Of a stretch of DNA of 5,510 nt, positions 1 through 5,345 are shown piece after piece. Made by a program: the position numbers and the translations under genes. Position 1 is the stretch's first letter. Every line of letters starts with the position of its first letter. The notes beneath the pieces are model-generated. The model was not told the origin of the DNA, did no database searches, and saw only the letters and a program-made list of their open reading frames with translations. Source of the DNA: an uncultured Candidatus Melainabacteria bacterium (GTDB lineage Bacteria > Cyanobacteriota > Vampirovibrionia > Gastranaerophilales > Gastranaerophilaceae); NCBI GenBank assembly GCA_937891325.1, contig CALAFU010000154.1, positions 1 to 5,510 on the forward strand, in the 5' to 3' direction.

Positions 1-394
1 CACCCTTTGTGATTACCATGAACTGTACGATTGTAATAATCAAGAAGATTACAACCCCTACAACCATGTTACCACCGGTTACGAAGTGTCCGAACGCTGA
101 TACAACTTCACCCGCATCACCTTTTGCCAAAATCAAACGAGTTGATGCAATAGACAAAATCAAACGGAACATTGTACCAAGTAGAATGATTGACGGAAAT
201 GCCGCCAATTCCAAAGGTTTCTGTACGTACAGGGCTATCATCATCAAGACAACCCCAAGTGTAATATTCATACTGATTGAAAAGTTAATAACCCAATTTG
301 GCATTTCCATAAGCAAAATAAGTATCAGGGTCAATACAAACCCTGCTAACGCAAATTCACTTATAGGTTGTCCTCCACCTTGTGGTGCTGCCAT
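1..394 (-). CDS. flhA: FlhA, flagellar type III export gate protein (partial, N-terminal 131 residues)
   Basis: FlhA is the large inner-membrane subunit of the flagellar export gate; it sits in the MS-ring pore and its cytoplasmic domain (not in this window) docks cargo. The 131 visible codons begin MAAPQGGGQPISEF and are then strongly hydrophobic, with likely membrane helices near residues 14-29, 38-57, 62-80 and 108-128. Family hallmarks are the FRLILSIASTRLIL stretch (76-89), FGHFVTGGN (101-109) and the run into VITKG (127-131), where FlhA normally continues with its conserved FHIPEP loop. The gene leaves the window at its left edge, still open. The ATG at 394 overlaps the fliH stop as TAATG and has a GAAAGGT ribosome site at 406-400, which supports translational coupling. 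The virulence homologue SctV shares this fold, but the flagellar neighbours favour FlhA. Confidence 0.93.
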   Translation of the reverse strand, partial: MAAPQGGGQPISEFALAGFVLTLILILLMEMPNWVINFSISMNITLGVVLMMIALYVQKPLELAAFPSIILLGTMFRLILSIASTRLILAKGDAGEVVSAFGHFVTGGNMVVGVVIFLIITIVQFMVITKG

Positions 395-1122
395 TACATA
401 CCTTTCAATGTTTCTTTAATAATTTCTAGTTGTGTATCAAGTGACGCATCAACAATCCCGTTGTTCGTATTCAAGATACATCCGCCTTCTTCAATTGTAT
501 CGTCGCCTATGACCGTAATCTTTGCATCTATACCCATTGAAGAAATGTATTCAGGTAATTCCGTTTTAACTAAATCCACTTGCAATGGATTTAGTTTTAC
601 CGTAATACGAGGCTCTTCCTTTGACAAAGTTCGCATTACATCAACAATTGAGTTCAAGATTACCTGAGGATCTTGCTCAACTTCTTTTTTAATGATTTTT
701 CTTGCAATATCAACACTTATTTCTAAAATATCAGGCGCAATAAATTCAAAAACTTCTTGTTTTGAACTAATAAAATCTGCTATTTTACTACGCAAAGCAA
801 TAATATCGCTTTCTGCCTGCTCAATTCCGGCTCTATAACCTTCTTTTGCTGCAGTTTCTTTAATAGTATCGGCTTCCTCTTGCGCTCTTGAAATAAGGTT
901 TCTATCGTCAATACGACGATATCCACGACGTCTATCCCCGCGACGTCGCTCTTGTCTTTGTGAAAAATCAATGTTGTCTAAATCAAACAAATCAATAGGA
1001 GCTTCAACCTCTGGTGTTGGTTGAGGTTGAACTACCGCCTGCTGTTGAGGCATTGTCGCTTGAGGCTGTACAACCTGTTGCGCACGTTGCTCATTTGATT
1101 TATTTTGCTTTTTTATAATCAT
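394..1122 (-). CDS. fliH: FliH-like flagellar export stator protein
   Basis: FliH binds the FliI ATPase and links it to the C-ring and export gate. This 242-residue protein has a Gln/Pro-rich, probably disordered start (11-38), an acidic patch DLFDLDNIDF (44-53), an unusual arginine tract (57-74), and a helical stalk with FliH-like small-residue spacing (AKEGYRAGIEQAESD, 92-106). The C-terminal FliH/SctL/V-ATPase-E-like region runs from about 120 to 240 and contains EEGGCILNTNNGIVDASLDT (211-230), a typical family signature. Length is near the family norm. It starts 11 bases after the fliG-like stop and overlaps flhA by one base. No clear Shine-Dalgarno sequence precedes the ATG, so coupling with the upstream gene is likely. 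Identity is clear from the C-terminus and context; the N-terminal half is divergent. Confidence 0.88.
   Translation of the reverse strand: MIIKKQNKSNEQRAQQVVQPQATMPQQQAVVQPQPTPEVEAPIDLFDLDNIDFSQRQERRRGDRRRGYRRIDDRNLISRAQEEADTIKETAAKEGYRAGIEQAESDIIALRSKIADFISSKQEVFEFIAPDILEISVDIARKIIKKEVEQDPQVILNSIVDVMRTLSKEEPRITVKLNPLQVDLVKTELPEYISSMGIDAKITVIGDDTIEEGGCILNTNNGIVDASLDTQLEIIKETLKGM
901..954 (-). other. Arginine-rich tract inside FliH
   Basis: Residues 57-74 of the FliH-like protein (QERRRGDRRRGYRRIDDR) contain nine arginines in 18 residues, immediately after the acidic patch at 44-53. In the DNA this is a locally GC-richer stretch with repeated CGACG/CGTCG units. Such a tract is not a standard FliH feature that I know of. 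It could bind acidic membrane lipid or RNA, or pair with the acidic patch; function is unknown. Confidence 0.6.
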
Positions 1123-1133
1123 GATTGATTATA

Positions 1134-2147
1134 TTATACACTACATTCAATATGTTGGGCAATAATGTTAGAAACTTTTGGTGGAAGTTCGTACAATTCG
1201 CCTTGTAGAGCGCTTGTTACAAACTTTTTAACATTCAATCTTTCGTTTCTTATCATTACTTCAACTTTTTCTCTAGTAGAATTTTTCAAAGCATTTCTAA
1301 TTCTATATACAAGTTGGTTCGGGCTTGTCGAATTTTTACTTGGTAAACTTGTTTTGATTTCTTTTAAACATTGGATTGCAGTATTTGCATCAACTCTTTG
1401 GTTCAAGTCAGGCATTTGCATATACTGAATTACAAGCTGAGCATCTTGCGGATTGAATTTGTTCAAGATAGAAGAAACTTTGTCTTGAGATAAAGTTCTT
1501 AATAACAATGCTAAAGAAGCCAATTTGAAAGCTTTTTTGTCACCGGCTGGCAACTGAGCTTGAGGTACAGGCGCGCCACCTTGTGCTTGTTGCGCTTGTT
1601 GTTGAGCCTCTTGTTGCGCTTGAGCTTCGCGTTCTGCCGCTTGTTGAGCCTCAACTTCTTCCATTAATTGGTTCAAGTTGTTTTGCTTTTCAGCATTTTC
1701 TTTTAATTCTTCGTCAATGATACCGCGTTGTTGCAACTCATCTAGTGCCGATTGGTACGCTTGAATTACGTGGTGTTCAATAAGTTCTAGAATTTGGTCT
1801 TGCGGTAAGTTTTGTTTAATTGACTGTTTACCAATATCAAAGATTGTAAACGCAATCTTCTGCATTACACCGTCCCAATATTCAGGTTGAATACCAGAAC
1901 GAATCAAGTCAACCGATTTGTGGAACGACCATTCGGCAATGATTTGGGTAAGCAAAATCGCCTGTTCAGCATTAAAACCTGCCTCTGCATCGTTTGAAAT
2001 TGCTTCACCTGCCAAACTTGCGAAGTTTACCAAAGTTTTTACGACATAATCTCGTTGAAATTCGTCAAAATCCTTCGGCACAAGCTCTACGGCTTGTGAT
2101 GATAAATCATTTGCAAATTGTTTGTAATCAAATCCTTCTATTGGCAT
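1134..2147 (-). CDS. Divergent FliG-like protein in the fliG position
   Basis: FliG normally links the FliF ring to the C-ring and carries the torque helix. This 337-residue protein lies between fliF and fliH, exactly where fliG is expected, and has a similar length, but its architecture differs. Residues 5-146 are a helical region I do not recognise, rich in aromatics (W73, F75, Y90, W91, F100, F103). Residues 150-200 form a Gln/Ala/Glu coiled coil and linker. Residues 203-268 (starting KKAFKLASLALLLRTLSQDK) follow the spacing of a FliG N-terminal domain. Residues 278-337 are a basic helical tail. I see no EHPQ-type middle-domain motif and no charged C-terminal torque helix. No frameshift is apparent. 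The ATG at 2147 lacks a clear Shine-Dalgarno sequence. A canonical fliG may exist elsewhere. The reading frame is sure; a FliG-related role is an inference from position and one segment. Confidence 0.62.
   Translation of the reverse strand: MPIEGFDYKQFANDLSSQAVELVPKDFDEFQRDYVVKTLVNFASLAGEAISNDAEAGFNAEQAILLTQIIAEWSFHKSVDLIRSGIQPEYWDGVMQKIAFTIFDIGKQSIKQNLPQDQILELIEHHVIQAYQSALDELQQRGIIDEELKENAEKQNNLNQLMEEVEAQQAAEREAQAQQEAQQQAQQAQGGAPVPQAQLPAGDKKAFKLASLALLLRTLSQDKVSSILNKFNPQDAQLVIQYMQMPDLNQRVDANTAIQCLKEIKTSLPSKNSTSPNQLVYRIRNALKNSTREKVEVMIRNERLNVKKFVTSALQGELYELPPKVSNIIAQHIECSV
1548..1676 (-). other. Gln/Ala-rich linker of the FliG-like protein
   Basis: Residues 158-200 are almost entirely Gln, Ala and Glu, then Gly/Pro, and separate the unrecognised N-terminal region from the FliG-N-like segment. 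The first part (about 150-188) has the composition of a long charged helix or coiled coil; the GGAPVPQAQLPAG end should be flexible. Confidence 0.7.
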
Positions 2148-2236
2148 TTTATTTTGAAATCCATTTCTCTATATTTTACTTTCTAGATGTTTTAACTTAA
2201 TTTTAGGGTCAAATTTCGCTTTGGAGAGTCCTTGCG

Positions 2237-2257
2237 ATTCCGAAACAAGTTCGGAAT
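2237..2257 (+). repeat. Short palindromic repeat, copy A
   Basis: Perfect 8-bp inverted repeat: arm ATTCCGAA (2237-2244), loop ACAAG, arm TTCGGAAT (2250-2257), followed by GACA. It lies in the fliF to fliG-like spacer and faces copy B. There is no T-run after it, so it is not an ordinary intrinsic terminator. It resembles REP-type intergenic palindromes found in many bacteria. Confidence 0.8.
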
Positions 2258-2285
2258 GACATAAAATTAAATTTCTAGATTTGTC

Positions 2286-2306
2286 ACCCTGAACTAGTTT
2301 CAGGGT
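2286..2306 (-). repeat. Short palindromic repeat, copy B
   Basis: Read on the minus strand: arm ACCCTGAA, loop ACTAG, arm TTCAGGGT, followed by GACA. The 8-bp stem is perfect. The core of the loop and the trailing GACA match copy A although the stem bases differ. It lies 14 bp past the end of fliF (stop codon at 2323-2321). Confidence 0.8.
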
Positions 2307-2320
2307 CCCTTTATAATAAT

Positions 2321-3997
2321 CTAGCTTTCAATCCAGCTTCTAATTTTTTCACCTGTTTCGTTAGGATCTAGTGAATCAACGTCTGAACGGATTGCTGCAA
2401 GTGCTTCGTCAATTACTTGTGGTGGAATTTGAGGTACCATTTCTCTTTGTTGTTGTTCAATCAAACCTTGTTGTAATTGTGATTGACGTTCTATCAATTC
2501 GGCTGCCTTCATATTCATATCACGTAATTGTGCATCTTGTTCGCTTGCAATATTTCTCAATTGTTGCATTTCTTGTTGGTGTGCAATTTGGCTTGCTTTC
2601 AATTTGCTTGATACGACTGCGTAACCGCCTGTTAAGCATACGCCAACCATTGCTAGAACCAACCACCAAGGGTTACCCGATTCGTCTTTCTTAGGCAAGT
2701 TTTCTGGTCTATCTGTTGCTAAGTATGGTTCAATTGTTTCAGATAATGCAATTGTTACGTTTTCAGGTTTAACCTTTGGACTTGCAGCTCTCGCGATTAA
2801 TTCTTTTAATTCTTCAAGAGTTGTGTCTGCGGGTAATGAGTTCTTTTCCAAAGTTACTGCGATAGAAATTTCTTCAATTACACCTGGTTTCATGTATTCA
2901 TTAATTTGAGTTTTTGAAACGCCGTATTGAGTTTCTCTAGCTCGTCTTGAGTAGTTTCTGTTTTGAGATGAAGCAGTTGCTTGGCTTGCAGAACCTGGAG
3001 TTACTAAACCGTTTGGCAAGTATACGCTTACAGCATTTGCTCTGCCTGAACCTCTGCTATTATCTGATGATTCATCACCCAAACCTTCAACGAAAGTTTG
3101 TTCTGATACTGATGCTTTTTGGTTTGGATCATAGATAATGCTTGATTTTTCAACAGGAGATTGTTTCAATGATGTACTTACTGTTGCAATGAAGTTACCT
3201 TTACCAATTAATCTGTCTAATTGTGCGTTAACTTTTTGTTGCATGTATTTATCATTTTCTTCAACCTTTTGAAGCATTTCATCTTCAGCACCAATAATGC
3301 TTGAATATACGTTTCCGCTTGTATCTGTGATTGAAATATTATCTGCAGTTAAGCCTGCAACACTACCTAATAACAAGTTAGTAATTGCTTTAATTTTTAA
3401 TGGTGGTAATTTTTCACCAGAAAGTTTTGTTGTTAATTGAACTGTTGCTGTAACAGGTTTTTGCATAGATGAGAACATTGTTTGTTCTGGAATTGAAATG
3501 AATACTGATGCGTTGTCAATGCCGTCCATTTTACGTATTAATCTTGCTAATTCACCGTTAATAGCTCTTGCTAAACGAATTCTTTTATCATCTTTTGTTG
3601 AAGTGAAATCGCCCTTATCGAAAATTTCCAAACCAACATTTTGGTCCATTAAACCGCTCTTAACGATTTCCAATAATGCCGCATCACGTTGGCTTTGGTT
3701 ATAAGTACCTTTTCTTAATACGATTGAAGATTTTGTACCGTCCAAACTTCTTGAAGCTGTGATACCGATTTTTGCCAACAATGCTTGAATTTCAATAGCT
3801 TTACCGATGTTGTCAGTTGTCAACAAAACCATATCTTCTTGGATAGGTTTTTCGCTAACCATTTTAGCTTCGTTTGAATTTGCTTTATTGCCAGCAATCA
3901 TAATTGCAGACATTATACCCAGCGCTAGTATTACTACTACCGCTGCGATAATTCCATATAATAAAGGTTTGTTTTCTAAAATTTTCTTTAAGTCCAT
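2321..3997 (-). CDS. fliF: FliF, flagellar MS-ring protein
   Basis: FliF polymerises into the MS ring, the membrane platform on which the export gate, rod and C-ring assemble. The 558 residues match the usual length and order. There is a short cytoplasmic N-terminus, then membrane helix 1 (about 12-35). The YscJ/FliF ring-building domains span about 55-232 and include SVFISIPEQTMF (164-175) and the PPLKIKAITNLL region (198-209). The beta-collar/third ring region spans about 250-420 with a Ser/Gly/Asn-rich insert (303-350). Membrane helix 2 lies at about 443-463, followed by a Gln-rich cytoplasmic coiled coil (470-520) and the tail DPNETGEKIRSWIES (544-558), the kind of motif that binds the FliG N-terminal domain. 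A strong AGGGGA site (4006-4001) supports the start. It is separated from fliE by 74 bp and from the fliG-like gene by 173 bp. Confidence 0.96.
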   Translation of the reverse strand: MDLKKILENKPLLYGIIAAVVVILALGIMSAIMIAGNKANSNEAKMVSEKPIQEDMVLLTTDNIGKAIEIQALLAKIGITASRSLDGTKSSIVLRKGTYNQSQRDAALLEIVKSGLMDQNVGLEIFDKGDFTSTKDDKRIRLARAINGELARLIRKMDGIDNASVFISIPEQTMFSSMQKPVTATVQLTTKLSGEKLPPLKIKAITNLLLGSVAGLTADNISITDTSGNVYSSIIGAEDEMLQKVEENDKYMQQKVNAQLDRLIGKGNFIATVSTSLKQSPVEKSSIIYDPNQKASVSEQTFVEGLGDESSDNSRGSGRANAVSVYLPNGLVTPGSASQATASSQNRNYSRRARETQYGVSKTQINEYMKPGVIEEISIAVTLEKNSLPADTTLEELKELIARAASPKVKPENVTIALSETIEPYLATDRPENLPKKDESGNPWWLVLAMVGVCLTGGYAVVSSKLKASQIAHQQEMQQLRNIASEQDAQLRDMNMKAAELIERQSQLQQGLIEQQQREMVPQIPPQVIDEALAAIRSDVDSLDPNETGEKIRSWIES

Positions 3998-4000
3998 ATT

Positions 4001-4006
4001 TCCCCT
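4001..4006 (-). promoter_or_regulatory. Ribosome binding site of fliF
   Basis: AGGGGA on the minus strand, its AGGGG core four bases from the ATG at 3997, fixes the fliF start. It is the strongest Shine-Dalgarno match in the operon, and the spacing is on the short side. Confidence 0.75.
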
Positions 4007-4071
4007 GCTCAGTCTTTAAAGATTTTTTATTCGTTTATTATTAATTAATATTGTTACTACGCATTATCATT

Positions 4072-4407
4072 CTATACTTGAATTTGTGTAATTTTATCAT
4101 ACGCTTGAATGACTTTTGAAACTGCGTTTGTTGCAACTGTCAAAGTTACCTCAGCTTGTGACATTGCAATCATTACATCGTGAACATCAACGCCTTGATC
4201 ACCGCTTGCAGCCTTTGCTAACAAGTCATCTGGCTTGTTCATCTGTTCGTTTACGTTTGAAACCATATTTGTCATTACGTCTTGAAAACTTTGTTTTCCG
4301 ACAGGATTGTCTTCAATATTTGAAATTCTTGCAAAGCGCATGCCTGTGTCATAGGTACGCATTGATGGAATTTGTGAATTGAAATTTACAGAATTAAATC
4401 CGTTCAT
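4072..4407 (-). CDS. fliE: FliE, flagellar rod/MS-ring adaptor
   Basis: FliE is a small exported protein that joins the MS ring to the proximal rod and is among the first export substrates. The 111 residues fit the family length. The N-terminus (1-35) is variable and Asn/Ser-rich. The conserved part begins near KQSFQDVMTNMVSNVNEQMN (38-57) and continues through VDVHDVMIAMSQAEVTLTVA (73-92) to the C-terminal helix VSKVIQAYDKITQIQV (96-111), which is the family hallmark. A GAGGTG site (4417-4412), its GAGG core six bases from the ATG, supports the start. It is the first gene of the leftward operon. The flgB and flgC genes that often precede fliE are absent, and the divergent ubiE gene occupies that place. 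Confidence 0.95.
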   Translation of the reverse strand: MNGFNSVNFNSQIPSMRTYDTGMRFARISNIEDNPVGKQSFQDVMTNMVSNVNEQMNKPDDLLAKAASGDQGVDVHDVMIAMSQAEVTLTVATNAVSKVIQAYDKITQIQV

Positions 4408-4411
4408 AATA

Positions 4412-4417
4412 CACCTC
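4412..4417 (-). promoter_or_regulatory. Ribosome binding site of fliE
   Basis: GAGGTG on the minus strand upstream of the ATG at 4407; its spacing decides this start. Confidence 0.75.
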
Positions 4418-4420
4418 GCT

Positions 4421-4465
4421 TTTATTTATTCTTCTCTCTTATTCGTCTTTCTTTTGTTTATTTTT
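4421..4465 (-). promoter_or_regulatory. Purine-rich leader upstream of fliE
   Basis: On the minus strand 39 of these 45 bases are purines (my count), mostly A, ending close to the fliE ribosome site. If transcribed it would be an unstructured 5' leader, which could help ribosome loading or stability. I could not place a convincing promoter for fliE. Confidence 0.35.
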
Positions 4466-4560
4466 AGTAAATTCTTTAAATTTAATCTTTTTGTATTACA
4501 GGCAAAATTTAAAATCATCTATCTGATGTAGCTATTTCTTAATGATTTGTTATGAAATTT

Positions 4561-4570
4561 CCACATGTGG
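4561..4570. promoter_or_regulatory. Perfect 10-bp palindrome, candidate operator
   Basis: CCACATGTGG is identical on both strands. It directly abuts the proposed -35 box of ubiE (4572-4577) and lies in the divergent spacer between ubiE and fliE, a typical place for a dimeric transcription factor. No regulator is identified. Confidence 0.4.
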
Positions 4571-4571
4571 G

Positions 4572-4600
4572 TTTACAAAACTTAATCAATCGGTTATGTT
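4572..4600 (+). promoter_or_regulatory. Candidate ubiE promoter (leaderless)
   Basis: TTTACA (4572-4577, 5/6 to the -35 consensus) and TATGTT (4595-4600, 4/6 to the -10 consensus) are separated by 17 bp. The -10 box ends six bases before the ubiE ATG at 4607, so transcription would start at or within a base or two of the start codon, leaving no room for a Shine-Dalgarno sequence. None is seen. Confidence 0.5.
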
Positions 4601-4606
4601 TTATTT

Positions 4607-5260
4607 ATGGATAAAAACCCTCAAAAAATAAAAGAAATGTTTAATCAGATTGCCCAAGTTTATGACTTTAACAACAATTTAATGTCTTTTGGACAACACG
4701 TTAGGATAAAAAAACAAGCGGTAAAATTTTTAAACGCTCGTAATGCAAAAGTTCTTGACCTATGTACGGGAACAGGCGACATTGCAGGATTTATCGATAA
4801 ATCGTGTGAGGTTACAGGATTTGATTTTTCAGAAAAAATGTTAGAAATTGCACGAAAAAAATACCCTTGGGTAAATTTTATTGAGGGTGATTGCACAAAT
4901 TTACCGTTTGAGGATAACTCTTTTGATATCGTAACCATTAGTTTTGGGCTTAGAAACATTGAAGATTACGACAAGGCGCTAGATGAGATTTACAGAGTTC
5001 TTAAACCTAATGGACTTTTTATGCACTTAGATTTTGGAAAAAAGAACCTTTTAGGCGATATTCTTTTTGATATTATAATTCCACCTCTAGTAAAAATATT
5101 TTACAAGGATAATTTACCTTACGAATATTTAGTAAAATCAAAGAAATTATTTTTCAACGAGAAGATGTTGATTGAACTATTTGAGCGCCACAATTTGAAG
5201 TTAAAAGAAAAACACACAATGTTATTCGGTGGTGCCGGTTGTCAGATTTGCGAAAAATAG
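4607..5260 (+). CDS. ubiE: UbiE/MenG-family quinone C-methyltransferase
   Basis: Members of this family methylate a prenylated quinone ring (demethylmenaquinone, or a ubiquinone or phylloquinone precursor) with S-adenosylmethionine. The 217 residues show the class I methyltransferase order: a family N-terminus EMFNQIAQVYDFNNNLMSFG (10-29), SAM motif I VLDLCTGTGD (49-58), the acidic ribose-binding loop GFDFSEKMLEIA (71-82), D95 in EGDCTNLPF, the motif FDIVTISFGLRNIED (106-120) and VLKPNGLF (131-138). The C-terminus (FGGAGCQICEK) keeps the usual G-rich ending, but the protein is somewhat short, and the conserved Trp after the SFGxH segment is Ile (SFGQHVRI). An in-frame TAA at 4583 and no ATG, GTG or TTG after it exclude a longer ORF. 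It is divergent from fliE. Which quinone it modifies cannot be told here; a different small-molecule substrate is possible. Confidence 0.82.
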   Translation: MDKNPQKIKEMFNQIAQVYDFNNNLMSFGQHVRIKKQAVKFLNARNAKVLDLCTGTGDIAGFIDKSCEVTGFDFSEKMLEIARKKYPWVNFIEGDCTNLPFEDNSFDIVTISFGLRNIEDYDKALDEIYRVLKPNGLFMHLDFGKKNLLGDILFDIIIPPLVKIFYKDNLPYEYLVKSKKLFFNEKMLIELFERHNLKLKEKHTMLFGGAGCQICEK

Positions 5261-5268
5261 ATTAAAAG

Positions 5269-5289
5269 ATACCGCAACAAGCGCGGTAT
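5269..5289 (+). repeat. Short palindromic repeat, copy C
   Basis: Arm ATACCGCA, loop ACAAG, arm CGCGGTAT, followed by GAC. Seven of the eight stem pairs form; the innermost is A/C. It shares the loop and trailing GAC of copies A and B with a different stem. It starts nine bases after the ubiE stop. Confidence 0.75.
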
Positions 5290-5312
5290 GACGGAGTATT
5301 AAATATTTTGTC

Positions 5313-5333
5313 ACCCTGAACTTGTTTCAGAAT
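5313..5333 (-). repeat. Short palindromic repeat, copy D
   Basis: Read on the minus strand: arm ATTCTGAA, loop ACAAG, arm TTCAGGGT, followed by GACA. Six Watson-Crick pairs plus two T/G pairs, which would be G-U wobbles in minus-strand RNA. It faces copy C, as B faces A. Confidence 0.75.
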
Positions 5334-5345
5334 CTCTTTTAATAA

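Noticed and set aside
9..419. Plus-strand open frame of 136 codons at the left edge
   Set aside because: It is antisense to the flhA start region, whose minus-strand translation is clearly FlhA; the plus-strand product is low-quality Thr/Ile/Pro sequence with no family resemblance.
1134..2147. Frameshifted or fused canonical fliG
   Set aside because: The frame is open over the full length, and no other frame in this interval gives EHPQ-type or torque-helix sequence.
2168..2195. Minus-strand TTAAAA-N16-TATAGA as an internal promoter for the fliG-like gene
   Set aside because: Both boxes match only 4/6 in very AT-rich DNA; not distinguishable from chance.
2237..2306. Palindrome pair as intrinsic terminators after fliF
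   Set aside because: Neither hairpin is followed by a T-run on the minus strand, and the downstream genes belong to the same operon.
4588..4596. AACCGATTG on the minus strand as a sigma-28 -10 element for fliE
   Set aside because: The expected TAAA at about 15 bp upstream is missing, and the site would be almost 190 bp from fliE inside the ubiE promoter.
4660..4959. Minus-strand open frame of 99 codons inside ubiE
   Set aside because: It lies antisense to the conserved SAM-binding region of the methyltransferase and has no recognisable features.
2237..5333. The spaced palindromes as a CRISPR array
   Set aside because: Only two pairs about 3 kb apart, with changing arms and no regular spacers.
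5308..5343. TTGTCA and TTTAAT as a promoter for the gene beyond 5510
   Set aside because: The boxes are 24 bp apart, outside the usable range, and TTGTCA is part of palindrome copy D and its flank.
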